A program made the translations under genes and the position numbers. Positions 8,563-16,958 of a stretch of DNA of 34,636 nucleotides are shown piece after piece. The stretch's first letter is position 1. The number at the start of each line of letters is the position of its first letter. Below the pieces are notes generated by a model. That model saw nothing but the letters and a program-made list of their open reading frames with translations, was not told where the DNA came from and searched no databases. The stretch covers positions 1 to 34,636 of the forward strand of contig JAQUEZ010000056.1 of assembly GCA_028684915.1 (NCBI GenBank), written 5' to 3'. This DNA is from Desulfobulbus sp. GTDB taxonomy: Bacteria; Desulfobacterota; Desulfobulbia; Desulfobulbales; Desulfobulbaceae.

Positions 8563-9159
8563 TTATTTATTTGCCAAGGCCTCGAGGGTTACCAGCACAT
8601 CCACATCCTTGCCGATCAACCCCATTTTGTAGAATTTGCCACTACCGACCTTGAGCGCCAACCGATCCAGGATGATATGGCCGTTAAAGCCGATTACCTC
8701 TTTCCCCTTGGCGGCTGGATGATCTTTGATCCCATTGAAGGTGAGCGGCAGAGTCAGATCATGAGCCTCGCCTTTAACCGTCAGCGTCCCGGCTACGTTG
8801 TAGACGCCATTACCGCCATCGGTGATAGCTTTTGAAGTAAAGGTGATCAGGGCAAACTTGCCGCTATCAAAAAAGTCCGGGGAAAGAAGGTGTTTGTCCC
8901 GTTTGGGCTCACCTGTATCAACTGAATCGACTTTGAGGGTAAAGGCAAACCGACTCTGCTCAAGCTGCGTGGGATCAAAGGCGATCTCGGTCTGCACCTC
9001 CTTGAATCGTCCATGGACCTTGGAAAAGATGTGATCGATACTGAAATAGACATTGGAGTGCACGGTATCAACATCCCAGGTGCGGGCCGCAGCCATGGCT
9101 CCGGGCACAAGCAAGGTCAACAGAGCAAAACTAAGAATCAGCGAACGGAAATAGTGCAT
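8563..9159 (-). CDS. YceI family periplasmic protein
   Basis: A 198-residue protein. The N-terminal signal peptide (MHYFRSLILSFALLTLLVPGAMAAA) is cut near residue 23-25. The mature part has the YceI hallmarks: TWDVDTVHSNVYFSIDHIFSKVHGRF at the start, the middle block about DKHLLSPDFFDSGKFALITFTS, and VKGEAHDLTLPLTFNG. The family folds as a lipocalin-like barrel that binds isoprenoid chains such as quinones in the periplasm. The start is set by GGAGGAGAG just before the ATG. It follows a cytochrome-b-like gene by 11 bases in the same direction, like E. coli yceJ-yceI, where a cytochrome b561 is paired with YceI. A quinone-linked job is therefore plausible but not shown. Confidence 0.92.
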   Translation of the reverse strand: MHYFRSLILSFALLTLLVPGAMAAARTWDVDTVHSNVYFSIDHIFSKVHGRFKEVQTEIAFDPTQLEQSRFAFTLKVDSVDTGEPKRDKHLLSPDFFDSGKFALITFTSKAITDGGNGVYNVAGTLTVKGEAHDLTLPLTFNGIKDHPAAKGKEVIGFNGHIILDRLALKVGSGKFYKMGLIGKDVDVLVTLEALANK

Positions 9160-9170
9160 ACTCTCCTCCA

Positions 9171-9845
9171 TCAGGCAGTTGTTGTATTGGTAGGCGTTTT
9201 CCGGCCACGCCGTATCCACGCCGAGGCCGAACCGAACACGGTGCATATAACTACAGTGTGTAGCCCTATCCGCGGCAATCCTGCGGAAAAAGATTCACTG
9301 ACAAAAAGGACATGCAGGGCAAGAAGCAGGAGTATTAAGTAGCCCAGGGGGCGATGTACCGCTCGCCAATGTTGGTAGTTGAGCTGTAACCGAGTTCGAT
9401 AGTGTGACAGCCCCACCGTTGTCAGCAGGGTGAACAGGGTCAAGGCCCCCACCATCTCCGGCCAATACTCCCAGCCGAAAGGCAGGTTGGAGAGCCCCTC
9501 CGGCGCCAAAATCAAGAGAACATGGACCATGGCACCAGCAGCCACCAGCAGACCGTTGGCACGATGCCAACGCAGCAACTTTGCCGCACCAAAGGCCCGA
9601 TCCATGAACCTAGGCCGCAGGGCCAAAAGGATCTGCAGCACCACCAGGTTCAAGGTCAGCAAACCGGCAATCTGTCCCGCCTGAAGCATGAGTTTATCAA
9701 GACCCATCTTATACCACAGGGTTTCTGTCGGATAAAAAATAGGCACCGACAGGGTTGCTGCGGCAAAAAGGATGACCCCACCAAAAATCGGCAGTTTGCC
9801 GCCTTTTGGTGCAGATTGGGAGGTATGAATATCGGTGTGTTGCAT
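9171..9845 (-). CDS. Ferric-reductase-like transmembrane cytochrome b
   Basis: A 224-residue membrane protein with about six hydrophobic segments. It has His pairs in LLRWHRANGLLVAAGAMVHVLL and QHWRAVHRPLGYLILLLLALHVLFV, spaced as in the heme b ligands of the ferric reductase/MsrQ (YedZ) domain. It would move electrons across or within the inner membrane. There is no C-terminal FAD/NAD domain, so it resembles membrane-only members. The ATG at 9845 follows AAGGGG; the extension to 9935 is unsupported. The YceI gene follows 11 bases later, suggesting both work on the same quinone or heme pathway. Confidence 0.82.
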   Translation of the reverse strand: MQHTDIHTSQSAPKGGKLPIFGGVILFAAATLSVPIFYPTETLWYKMGLDKLMLQAGQIAGLLTLNLVVLQILLALRPRFMDRAFGAAKLLRWHRANGLLVAAGAMVHVLLILAPEGLSNLPFGWEYWPEMVGALTLFTLLTTVGLSHYRTRLQLNYQHWRAVHRPLGYLILLLLALHVLFVSESFSAGLPRIGLHTVVICTVFGSASAWIRRGRKTPTNTTTA

Positions 9846-9988
9846 GATATCCCCTTGTCGGAAATTTATTAAGCCTCTGCCGATGGAAATAATGCGGTGT
9901 TGGCCAGATGCGGGAATCATCGCCCTTGACTGCAACTGTTTTCATTGTTTAATGGCAAATCAAGCACACAAATCAGCAATCGATTTTT

Positions 9989-10106
9989 GATGGACTCGTA
10001 ATAAGTCCATCACTCTCTAAGAGTTGGCTAAGTAACAACGCAGATATACAAGGAATAGTGTTTTTTCGGCGCGAAGGCATACATCAGGTATGTCGAATAT
10101 CGAGAA
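9989..10106 (+). repeat. Element copy B, truncated against a gene remnant
   Basis: The left end GATGGACTCGTAATAAGTCC, the CTCTAAGAG...GGCTAAGTAA block, CAGATATACAAGGAATAGTG and the hairpin GCATACATCAGGTATGTCGA all match copy A. The match stops at about 10106, where a LysR-like coding remnant begins, and no right terminal repeat is present. Confidence 0.75.
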
Positions 10107-10342
10107 GCCGGTGAGAAAATCACCGGCCTCTACCACCTTGCCCGCCAGAATCTCGGCCTGACCATTCCCCCCACTTTCTTGGCGCCGCTGATCCGGATTT
10201 GGTTGAGCTGTGGGGACTTCCGCCCCAGTGTCACCACTGGATCTGGATTCTAACCCACCCGGACTTACGCTCTACCGCCCGTATCAAGGCCTTTATGCAG
10301 TTCATGTATCAACAGACCAGGGAGGCTTCTCTCCCCGACTGA
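10107..10342 (+). pseudogene. Remnant of a LysR-family regulator (C-terminal tail)
   Basis: The frame ending with TGA at 10340-10342 translates as DPDLVELWGLPPQ, then WIWILTHPDLRSTARIKAF and MQFMYQQ. This is the classic C-terminus of LysR-type regulators (LWLLTHPDLRRTARVRAF). Further upstream, GLYHLARQNLGLTIPP fits the preceding effector-domain strand but lies in another frame, so a frameshift sits near the C-run at about 10170. Nothing of the helix-turn-helix remains. Repeat copy B abuts the left edge, where a perfect hairpin GCCGGTGA-GAAAA-TCACCGGC (10107-10127) is found. It is a decayed gene, possibly once the regulator of the methyltransferase 22 bases downstream. Confidence 0.75.
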
Positions 10343-10363
10343 CCTCAACCTGTGGAGCTGTCA

Positions 10364-11350
10364 ATGAACCTGCCCGAATTGCTACAAATCTCCGGCTATT
10401 ACTGGCGCACCTGCACCCTGCATGCGGGGGTAAAGATGGATCTCTTTTCGCCACTGGCCCAGGAACCGATGCGAACAGAGGATCTGGCACGCCTGCGTCA
10501 TGCAGACCTGCGAGGTTTGCAAATGCTGCTGGACGCCCTCTGTGCCATGGAGTTGCTTGAAAAAATGGACCACCGGTTTCGCTGTACAGAGTTCAGCGCC
10601 ACCTATCTGGCCAAAGAATCGCCCCAATACATGGGCCATATCATCATGCACCACCATTACCTGGTTGAGGGTTGGAATAAACTCGATCAGGCAGTACAGA
10701 AGGGCACTCCGGTACGGAGAAGTTCTTCCCATGACACCGATGGTCGGGAACGGGAAAGTTTTCTCATGGGGATGTTCAACCTGGCCAATCAACTGGCGCC
10801 AAAACTGGCGGAACAGTTGGACTTGGCTGGCAAAAAGCGACTGCTTGACCTGGCTGGCGGCCCGGGCACCTATGCAATCCATTTCTGCAATAAATACCCG
10901 CAGCTGGAAGCCGTTGTCGTTGACCTGCCCACCACCCGGCCCTTTGCCGAAGCAACCATTGGACGCTTTGGCCTCAATGATCGAATCCGCTTTCTCGCTG
11001 GCGATGTGCTTGCAGAGCCCTACGGCTCTGGTTTTGATGTGGTTTGGATTTCTCACCTGCTCCACAGCCTGGCGCCGACGACCTGCCAGGCAGTGGTCGA
11101 CAAGGCCACAGCAGCGCTTACCCGGGGTGGGCAAATACTGATTCAGGAGTTTATCCTGGAAAATGATCGAACCGCGCCCCTGCATCCGGCATTATTTTCG
11201 CTTAACATGCTTTTAGGGACCAAAGAAGGACAGGCATACTCTGAGGGGGATCTGGCCACAATGCTCAGCCGGGCTGGACTGGTTGAGGTGCAGAGGCTAC
11301 CAATCACCTTGCCCAACGGGGCGGGAATCATGCGCGGGGTTAAAGGGTAA
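10364..11350 (+). CDS. SAM-dependent methyltransferase (O-methyltransferase family 2 type)
   Basis: A 328-residue enzyme. Residues about 1-95 form a winged-helix dimerisation domain (PELLQISGYYWRTCTLHAGVKMDLFSPLA, then the LEKMDHRFRCTEFSATYLA wing). The Rossmann methyltransferase domain starts at LLDLAGGPGTYAIHFCNKYPQL (motif I, SAM binding), followed by VVDLP (acidic motif II), RIRFLAGDVL and HLLHSLAP. This order is that of COMT/hydroxyneurosporene-type methyltransferases. The substrate, probably a small hydroxylated molecule, is unknown. A GTG at 10352 is possible, but the ATG at 10364 has GGAG 6 bases upstream. It is preceded by a LysR remnant, so its regulation may have been lost. Confidence 0.85.
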   Translation: MNLPELLQISGYYWRTCTLHAGVKMDLFSPLAQEPMRTEDLARLRHADLRGLQMLLDALCAMELLEKMDHRFRCTEFSATYLAKESPQYMGHIIMHHHYLVEGWNKLDQAVQKGTPVRRSSSHDTDGRERESFLMGMFNLANQLAPKLAEQLDLAGKKRLLDLAGGPGTYAIHFCNKYPQLEAVVVDLPTTRPFAEATIGRFGLNDRIRFLAGDVLAEPYGSGFDVVWISHLLHSLAPTTCQAVVDKATAALTRGGQILIQEFILENDRTAPLHPALFSLNMLLGTKEGQAYSEGDLATMLSRAGLVEVQRLPITLPNGAGIMRGVKG

Positions 11351-11426
11351 AAGGCCGCGGGAGTGTTTTAAAATGCGTTGCCACGCAAGCTGGTCTTTGC
11401 CAGGGAGATACCCCCAAAAAAAAATT

Positions 11427-12440
11427 TCAGCCCCAAACACCGGCTACGGGGACACCGCACCGGCGGCAGTGACCTTTTTCCAAGTCTTGGATCCGGCTAT
11501 TGAATCCCTGACGACGAATGAGCAGGCTGTTGCAGCCGGGGCAATAGGTGTCTTCCCCACCCGCCCCAGCCACATTGCCGGTGTAGACGAAACGCAACCC
11601 CTGACTTAACCCGATCTCCCGGGCCTTGACTAACGTCTCAGCTGGGGTACTCGGCCTATCAAGCATCTGGTACGTGGGGTGGAATCCGCTCACATGCCAA
11701 GGGATATCGACGGACACGGAACGCAAAAAACGGGCAATGGAACGGAGCTCGCTTTCACTGTCATTAAGCGTGGGAATAACCAAAGTAGTCACCTCAACCA
11801 ACACGCCCAACTCATAAAAAAGGCGGATATTCTCCAAAACCGGTTCCAGGCGAGCCTTGCAGATTTTCTGATAAAATGCACTATTGAAGGCTTTGAGATC
11901 AATATTGATCCCGTCCAGAACCGGCGCCAGATGCCGCACGACCTCCGGGGTCATGTAGCCGTTGCTGACAAAGATATTCTTGATTCCCCGCTTCCTGGCA
12001 AGACGACAGCAGTCGTAGGCGAACTCATAAAAGATGGTCGGCTCGACATAGGTATAACTGAGGGTGGCGCATCCGGCCTGCTCCGCCTGATCGACCACCG
12101 TGGCCGGACTGCGGCCAACCCCAGAAATCTGCCCATGATGCACGAGCGGGTATTGGGAGATCTGGTAATTCTGGCAGTGGCTGCACTGAAAATTACAGCC
12201 CACGGTAGAAATGGAGTAAGAACGGCTGCCCGGGAGCAGATGAAACATCGGTTTTTTTTCGACCGGATCGATACTCTCCGCCACCAGTCGTCCGTACACC
12301 AGGGAAAAGAGCCGCCCTTCCCGGTTTTCCCGTACTCCGCACCGTCCCCGCTTGCCGGCAGGAATCCGGCAGCGATGATGGCAGAGTTGACAGACAACCG
12401 CCTTTGCCTCTGCGGGTTGATAAAAGAGTGCCTCGTGCAT
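11427..12440 (-). CDS. amrS: AmmeMemoRadiSam system radical SAM enzyme
   Basis: A 337-residue radical SAM protein. The N-terminal Cys cluster CQLCHHRCRIPAGKRGRCGVRENREG and the line LVYGRLVAESIDPVEKKPMFHLLPGSRSYSI are hallmarks of AmrS/PflA-like proteins. CNFQCSHC (about 82-89) is the CxxxCxxC motif that holds the catalytic 4Fe-4S cluster. The C-terminal CPGC and CRRC pairs form a zinc-ribbon-like tail, as usual for this group. The family is named for its genomic link with AMMECR1 and Memo-like proteins; neither partner is in this window. The start is supported by GGGAGG 5 bases upstream. It follows the PAS-LuxR gene by 42 bases on the same strand, so they may share a transcript. Confidence 0.92.
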   Translation of the reverse strand: MHEALFYQPAEAKAVVCQLCHHRCRIPAGKRGRCGVRENREGRLFSLVYGRLVAESIDPVEKKPMFHLLPGSRSYSISTVGCNFQCSHCQNYQISQYPLVHHGQISGVGRSPATVVDQAEQAGCATLSYTYVEPTIFYEFAYDCCRLARKRGIKNIFVSNGYMTPEVVRHLAPVLDGINIDLKAFNSAFYQKICKARLEPVLENIRLFYELGVLVEVTTLVIPTLNDSESELRSIARFLRSVSVDIPWHVSGFHPTYQMLDRPSTPAETLVKAREIGLSQGLRFVYTGNVAGAGGEDTYCPGCNSLLIRRQGFNSRIQDLEKGHCRRCGVPVAGVWG

Positions 12441-12482
12441 GGGTGCCTCCCGGAACCTTCGAGTGTTCCGTCCCTGTTCAGG

Positions 12483-13919
12483 TTAACTGTTATTGGAGAG
12501 CATGGTCTGCAGGTTGGTTTTTTGGTGGGTCAACTCCAGCTTTCTGCGGATATTTTTTCGGTGAATGCTGATCGTACCCGGCGCAAGATGCATAATCTCG
12601 GCGATTTCCTTGGTCCGTTTGCCCTGTTTTACCAGATTGGCCACTTGGATCTCAGCCGGGGTCAACCGGTTCAGTTTAGAGGACAGGTTACTGGCAAAAG
12701 GCGAGGTGAGTTCGTTGATGTTGGTGGCAAGGATGTCGAGCAGGGTACGCTGTTCATCGCTGAGATTGGTATTGCGCAGCCGATCCAAGAGCGGTTCCAC
12801 CAGATGGGAGGTATTCGAGACCACCTGATCGGCAAGAATTTTGCGGTCCTCTTCCCGTTTTTTCAAAAGCACGGTCAAGGCAACGTTTGATTCATACAGT
12901 TCGGTGGTGCGCGAGGCCACCCGGCGCTCCAACTCGTTATTCAAAATCTGCAGCTGTTCCTGGATCTGGATCAGCTCGGAGATGTCGCGAAATCCACCGA
13001 CCAACTTGGTGAACTCGCCGTTCTCTTTGCAGAAGGGATGGATGGAAACCACTGCTGGAAACTGGTCCCCTGATTTGCGCACAAGGGTCATATTCATCGA
13101 CTGCATGGGCTCGCCCATTCGCCATCGACCCATTTGGGAGAGTAGCAACGAGGGACCGTCATGGGGACAGATCAGAGCCAACGACTTTCCCAGAACCTCA
13201 TCTTGGCGATGGCCAAAGAGTTGTTCCGCACCGGCACTGAAGATATCGATCCGGGCATCATCCCGATCCAGGGTGCAGACGATCAGGCCGATACTCTGCA
13301 GAGCCTTATAGATGGATGCCAGGTTCTCCGCCTGCTCCCTGAGTCGCATATTTGCCGCTTCCAGCTCGCAGGTTCGTTGCTGGACCAGTTCCTCCAGATG
13401 GTAGCGATAATGCTCAAGCTCAATGGAGTTCCGCCGCGACTCGGTCACATCCATCATCGCGATCCTGCACTGCCGCCGACCCAAAACATTTTCAAAGGCC
13501 GCACCTTCCAGGTAGAGGTGGCGCTGCCCTCCTTCCCCGTCCGGTATGAGAATCTCGCCGGTGGCCTTCTGTTCATCGGAATAAATCCGAGCAAAAAAAA
13601 TTTCCAGGTCAGAGAGTGATTCCGGAGCAACGAATCTCTCGATCGGCCGGTTTAAGAGTCGGCTCCGGTCAACACCAAGCAGCAAGGCTCCAGCAAGGTT
13701 GCTTTCCTGCACCTCGCCCTTTTGGTCCACGGTGCAGTAACCGACCGGGGCAAAATCATAAAGCTGGTAATATTTTTCCAGGCCTGCCTCTACCTCGGCA
13801 CGGGCCAAGCGCAACTCTTCATTTTGTTGCTCAAGCTCCAGACGTTGATTCTGCAGTTCCTTGAGTAGACGTCGGGAACCCGTGGTGTTCGCATCGCTGG
13901 ATATGTTGTGATCCGGCAT
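12483..13919 (-). CDS. PAS-domain regulator with LuxR-type DNA-binding domain
   Basis: A 478-residue cytoplasmic signalling protein. A short coiled coil (LKELQNQRLELEQQNEELRLARAEVEAG) leads into PAS 1 (YYQLYDFAPVGYCTVDQKGEVQESN). A second coil HLEELVQQRTCELEAANMRLREQ leads to PAS 2 (SAGAEQLFGHRQDEVLGKS and GGFRDISELI). The C-terminus is a LuxR/GerE helix-turn-helix, LTPAEIQVANLVKQGKRTKEI and onward, ending RRKLEL. There is no kinase or receiver domain, so it is a one-component regulator that likely binds DNA on sensing a PAS ligand. GGAGGGGGGAG just upstream of the ATG at 13919 sets the start. A palindrome CCCTATAGGG lies at 13955-13964, a possible self-operator. Confidence 0.88.
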   Translation of the reverse strand: MPDHNISSDANTTGSRRLLKELQNQRLELEQQNEELRLARAEVEAGLEKYYQLYDFAPVGYCTVDQKGEVQESNLAGALLLGVDRSRLLNRPIERFVAPESLSDLEIFFARIYSDEQKATGEILIPDGEGGQRHLYLEGAAFENVLGRRQCRIAMMDVTESRRNSIELEHYRYHLEELVQQRTCELEAANMRLREQAENLASIYKALQSIGLIVCTLDRDDARIDIFSAGAEQLFGHRQDEVLGKSLALICPHDGPSLLLSQMGRWRMGEPMQSMNMTLVRKSGDQFPAVVSIHPFCKENGEFTKLVGGFRDISELIQIQEQLQILNNELERRVASRTTELYESNVALTVLLKKREEDRKILADQVVSNTSHLVEPLLDRLRNTNLSDEQRTLLDILATNINELTSPFASNLSSKLNRLTPAEIQVANLVKQGKRTKEIAEIMHLAPGTISIHRKNIRRKLELTHQKTNLQTMLSNNS

Positions 13920-14069
13920 ATCTCCCCCCTCCGTGGTTGCGGCGCAAAGCCATACCCCTATAGGGTCCAGGGTGGTCGCTGTTACACTACGATACAATAG
14001 ACAACCAGTTCCGCACACATTTTTTTTCTTTTAAAACAGTACGTTCCCCCTCATCCCCTTTTCAAAAAA

Positions 14070-14158
14070 GATGGATGCGTAAATAGTTGATCCCCCTCTA
14101 AGAGATGGCTAAGGAAAAACGCTGCGCCCCAGGAGATCGAAGTTTTTACGCCGCCATC
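14070..14158 (+). repeat. Short element copy C
   Basis: A degenerate left end GATGGATGCGTAAATAG, then CTCTAAGAGATGGCTAAG and AAAAACGCTGCG, then the right end which in reverse reads GATGGCGGCGTAAAAACTTCGAT. It is a shortened version of copy A. It lies between the PAS-LuxR gene and the small secreted-protein gene, whose TGA stop overlaps its right end. Confidence 0.75.
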
Positions 14159-14501
14159 AATTATCACAAGGACGATCCACATAACGGGAGTACGAATAGT
14201 TTCCGTATTGATCATAGTAATTGTATGTATCGCGGCAGACTCGCTGTGGCGGTGCGGGTTGGGTGTAAACCGATTCCATCTGCGACAAAGCGACTATTCC
14301 CAGCACCCCACCGACAATTGCCAGGGGAATCCAAGCATCGCGGTTATCGTGGTGAGAGGAATGACGATCATAGTGGGGAGCGTGACGGGGACCATCATAC
14401 CCGTATGAGGGTGGTGGCGGACCATAACCGTACCCCTGGCGCGCAAACCCGGCTGCGGGAAAAAGCAAAACCAACAGGATGACAACAAATATTCTGCGCA
14501 T
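14157..14501 (-). CDS. Small secreted Gly/Tyr/His-rich protein with C-terminal Cys pair
   Basis: A 114-residue protein with no function I can name. It has a signal peptide (MRRIFVVILLVLLFPAAGFA), a Gly/Tyr/Pro/His-rich segment, a hydrophobic Gly-containing stretch AWIPLAIVGGVLGIVALSQ, and a Pro-bearing linker. It ends in a Tyr/Asn-rich tail bounded by two Cys (VCRDTYNYY...RPC). The ATG at 14501 has GAGG 8 bases upstream. The same plan (signal, His/Gly-rich part, Gly-rich hydrophobic segment, Pro/Tyr linker, C...GPC tail) recurs in the protein at 22278-22643. It is probably an envelope protein whose Cys pair forms a disulphide. Its stop codon lies in repeat copy C. Confidence 0.75.
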   Translation of the reverse strand: MRRIFVVILLVLLFPAAGFARQGYGYGPPPPSYGYDGPRHAPHYDRHSSHHDNRDAWIPLAIVGGVLGIVALSQMESVYTQPAPPQRVCRDTYNYYDQYGNYSYSRYVDRPCDN

Positions 14502-14580
14502 GAAAACACCTCGCAAATATGATTACCTCGGAGAAAAACCCTAAAGAGCAACGGAGGAAGGTGAAAAGGAAAGGCTAGGG

Positions 14581-14600
14581 GTTCTCACGAGAACGACAAA
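14581..14600 (+). repeat. Sub-repeat with CGAGAACGACAAA word
   Basis: GTTCTC-AC-GAGAAC (a perfect 6-bp inverted repeat) followed by GACAAA. The 13-base word CGAGAACGACAAA also occurs at 7093-7105 and, on the minus strand, at 25653-25665. A downstream ATATACAA word resembles that in the larger elements. The rest of 14502-14715 shows no gene. Confidence 0.6.
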
Positions 14601-14715
14601 ATTGGCCGATATCGCAGCACAACATATACAATAATTCTTTTGACCATGGTACGCTAGGTCATCGCTTGGTATGCGATACGAATCATCCAGAGACTCTTCA
14701 ATAGGTATACAATCC

Positions 14716-15231
14716 ATGCAGCAGATATTCACCGTTCTCTCCAACCTGGCCATCAGTTGCTGGCTGGGTGGAGCAGCCCTGTTTACCTTTATCCTTACCC
14801 CTCAACTCTTCGCCGCGTGTTCCCGTGATATGGCAGGCATGATTGTCGGCCTGCTCTTTCCCGGTTATTTTCGCTGGGGTCTGGCTTGTGGCGCAGTGGC
14901 GCTGCTCTGCCGTCTGGTCGTGCGGGGACGGTTTACCCTGGCCACTGTCCTCATATTGCTGGCCATGTTGCTATTTACCGCCACCCAGGCCTTTGTGATC
15001 GAACCCAAGGCAGAGGCCATCAAGCAACAAATCAGCTCCTTTGAAACCACCCCCAAGGATGATCCCTATCGGATCCAATTCCGCAAATTACACGGCCTAT
15101 CCATGATCGCCAACCTGGCTGTCATTATTGGCGGGGTGGCTTTGATTCTGCTGGGATCGCTGCCCGAGGCCCCAACCGTTGGTGATTGTAGTGCAAGCCA
15201 GCCGCGCCAGGGCATCGAACAACGGCAATGA
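14716..15231 (+). CDS. DUF4149-family membrane protein
   Basis: A 171-residue protein with four predicted membrane segments: an N-terminal one (VLSNLAISCWLGGAALFTFI), two central ones, and a last one in NLAVIIGGVALILLG. The conserved RKLHGLSMIANLAVI block before the last helix is typical of DUF4149 (TMEM205-like) proteins, which have no firm function. The ATG at 14716 was preferred to an upstream in-frame ATG at 14671 because the extra 15 residues are hydrophilic and not family-like; the Shine-Dalgarno (AGG) is weak. The stop overlaps the next ATG (ATGA), so it is translationally coupled to the LysE gene. Confidence 0.78.
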   Translation: MQQIFTVLSNLAISCWLGGAALFTFILTPQLFAACSRDMAGMIVGLLFPGYFRWGLACGAVALLCRLVVRGRFTLATVLILLAMLLFTATQAFVIEPKAEAIKQQISSFETTPKDDPYRIQFRKLHGLSMIANLAVIIGGVALILLGSLPEAPTVGDCSASQPRQGIEQRQ

Positions 15232-15857
15232 TCCTGCTCACCACCTTTGCCTCCTCCTTCGTCATTGCCCTTTCCGGGGCGATGATGCCGGGACCGCTGC
15301 TGACGGTTACTCTCAGCGAAAGCTCCAGGCGGGGGGCGATGGCCGGACCGTTGATGATTTTCGGCCACGGCCTGCTGGAGATAGTCCTGGTTGCGGCACT
15401 GTTTTCGGGGTTTGCGCCCCTACTCCAAAGCAATCAGGTCTTTATCACCGTGGCCCTTTTGGGAGGAGGCGTGTTGTTGTGGATGGGAATGTCCATGCTG
15501 AGGAGCCTGCCGACCATCGAATTACCCCAGGCCGAAACAAGCGGGACCGGGCAAAACCTGGTGTTAGCCGGGATCGTGCTCAGTCTGTGTAATCCCTACT
15601 GGCTCATCTGGTGGGTGTCGATCGGCATGGGATACATTCTCCATTCGGCGCGCATCGGCCCGTTGGGCATAGGGGCCTTTCTCTCAGGACACCTGATGGC
15701 TGATCTTGCCTGGTACAGCCTGATATCCTTTGGTGTGGCTCGAGGGCGGGCATGGTTCAGCCCCAAACGCTATCGGACACTGATCGGTTTGTGCTCCGTT
15801 ATTTTACTCGGTTTCTCCGGGTATTTTTTCGCAAGTGGGCTAGGAAAGCTGATATAA
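15228..15857 (+). CDS. LysE-family exporter
   Basis: A 209-residue inner-membrane protein with about six hydrophobic segments. The N-terminal AMMPGPLLTVTLSESSRRG (about 18-36) is the LysE/RhtB signature, and the middle LCNPYWLIWWVSIG matches the conserved NP-containing segment. The family exports amino acids or other small solutes by proton exchange; the substrate cannot be told from sequence. It starts in an ATGA overlap with the DUF4149 gene, so the two probably act together. Confidence 0.88.
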   Translation: MILLTTFASSFVIALSGAMMPGPLLTVTLSESSRRGAMAGPLMIFGHGLLEIVLVAALFSGFAPLLQSNQVFITVALLGGGVLLWMGMSMLRSLPTIELPQAETSGTGQNLVLAGIVLSLCNPYWLIWWVSIGMGYILHSARIGPLGIGAFLSGHLMADLAWYSLISFGVARGRAWFSPKRYRTLIGLCSVILLGFSGYFFASGLGKLI

Positions 15858-15964
15858 CTGTTGGAAAAATCCATCTTTTTTCTTGCAGAATTCAAGGTTT
15901 ATCGCCGATAATCGCACCCAGGAACTGGTGAAAACTTTTTCCCATCACCCAGGAGACAACAGCT

Positions 15965-16852
15965 ATGATTCGTTGCCAAGTACCGGGGCTTTCCTCCCTG
16001 CTCACCTGTTGCACAGTGCTGAGCCTACTCTTAAGCCTTTGGTGCAGTGCCCTCTGTGCCCAGAACACCCCCATTCGATTTGCCCCCCTCCCCATGGAAA
16101 ACCGCGAGGCCCTCGTCCTCCAGTTTCGTCCCATGATGGAATACCTGGAACAAAAACTCAATCGGCCGATCATTTTTGATTTTTCCGAAAGCTACGACAG
16201 AATTCTGGAAAAATTTCTGACGAACAAAATCGATCTCGCCTACCTCGGCCCCCTGCCATACGTCGAGTTACGGGCAAAAGATGCACATGCCGAGCCGCTG
16301 ATTCATTTCCGCGAAGCCTCAGGACGACCAATGTACACCTGTGCCATTGTCTCCGTGGCCGATAACCCGATCAAGCTGCAGGCTTTGAACAATCACCACA
16401 TTGCCCTGACCCAGCCGCTCTCCACCTGCGGCTACCTTTCGGTCAACGGACTCCTTCAGGAGCGCGGGAGCAACCTAGCCGATAACCGATACCGTTACCT
16501 GGACAAACACGACGTCGTGGCCCTGGCGGTCATTCGCGGCGAATTTGATCTTGGTGGGCTAAAAACCGCAATCGGCAAACGATACACTCACATGGGGCTC
16601 AAGATCCTCGCAGAGACCCCGCCCTTCCCAGGATTTGGTCTGATCGGCAACCAAAAAACCCTCTCTCAAAAAACCCTGGAGGCTATCCGCCAAGCCATGA
16701 TCCAGCTTGATCCGGCCGGTGCAGACAAGGAATTACTCGGCCGCTGGGGCGGATCGATTCGCTACGGAGCGGTGCAGGCTACAGATAGCGATTACCAGAC
16801 TGTGCGCAAATATAAGGGCAACCTTGAGATTCCCACCGGCAATAAAGAATAA
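15965..16852 (+). CDS. PhnD-like periplasmic substrate-binding protein
   Basis: A 295-residue protein with a signal peptide cut near residue 30 (LLSLWCSALCAQ). The mature part has the PhnD/phosphonate-binding-like pattern: IRFAPLPMENREALVLQFRPMMEYLEQKL at the start, DLAYLGPLPYVEL (about 95-107), and GEFDLGGLKTAIGK (about 196-209). In this fold type 2 binding proteins hold oxyanions. No ABC permease or ATPase gene lies next to it. A hybrid histidine kinase starts 106 bases later, so a sensory rather than transport role is likely. AGGAG lies upstream of the ATG. Confidence 0.85.
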   Translation: MIRCQVPGLSSLLTCCTVLSLLLSLWCSALCAQNTPIRFAPLPMENREALVLQFRPMMEYLEQKLNRPIIFDFSESYDRILEKFLTNKIDLAYLGPLPYVELRAKDAHAEPLIHFREASGRPMYTCAIVSVADNPIKLQALNNHHIALTQPLSTCGYLSVNGLLQERGSNLADNRYRYLDKHDVVALAVIRGEFDLGGLKTAIGKRYTHMGLKILAETPPFPGFGLIGNQKTLSQKTLEAIRQAMIQLDPAGADKELLGRWGGSIRYGAVQATDSDYQTVRKYKGNLEIPTGNKE

Positions 16853-16934
16853 ATGACAGCAGCGGATAAAGCTGCGGATAAAAAATAATGTTTCCCTATA
16901 CAGCGACGTATACATCACCAGCTATCGTTTCCCT

Positions 16935-16947
16935 GACTTTTTACGAG
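16935..16947 (-). repeat. Isolated match to the element end
   Basis: On the minus strand CTCGTAAAAAGTC is identical over 13 bases to the inner part of the terminal repeat of the family. No further element sequence was recognised around it. It lies 11 bases before the hybrid kinase start and could be a relic or chance. Confidence 0.35.
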
Positions 16948-16958
16948 AACCGCAACAG

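Noticed and set aside
11679..12890. 403-codon plus-strand frame opposite amrS and the PAS-LuxR gene
   Set aside because: It is antisense to two well-supported genes and has no recognisable domain.
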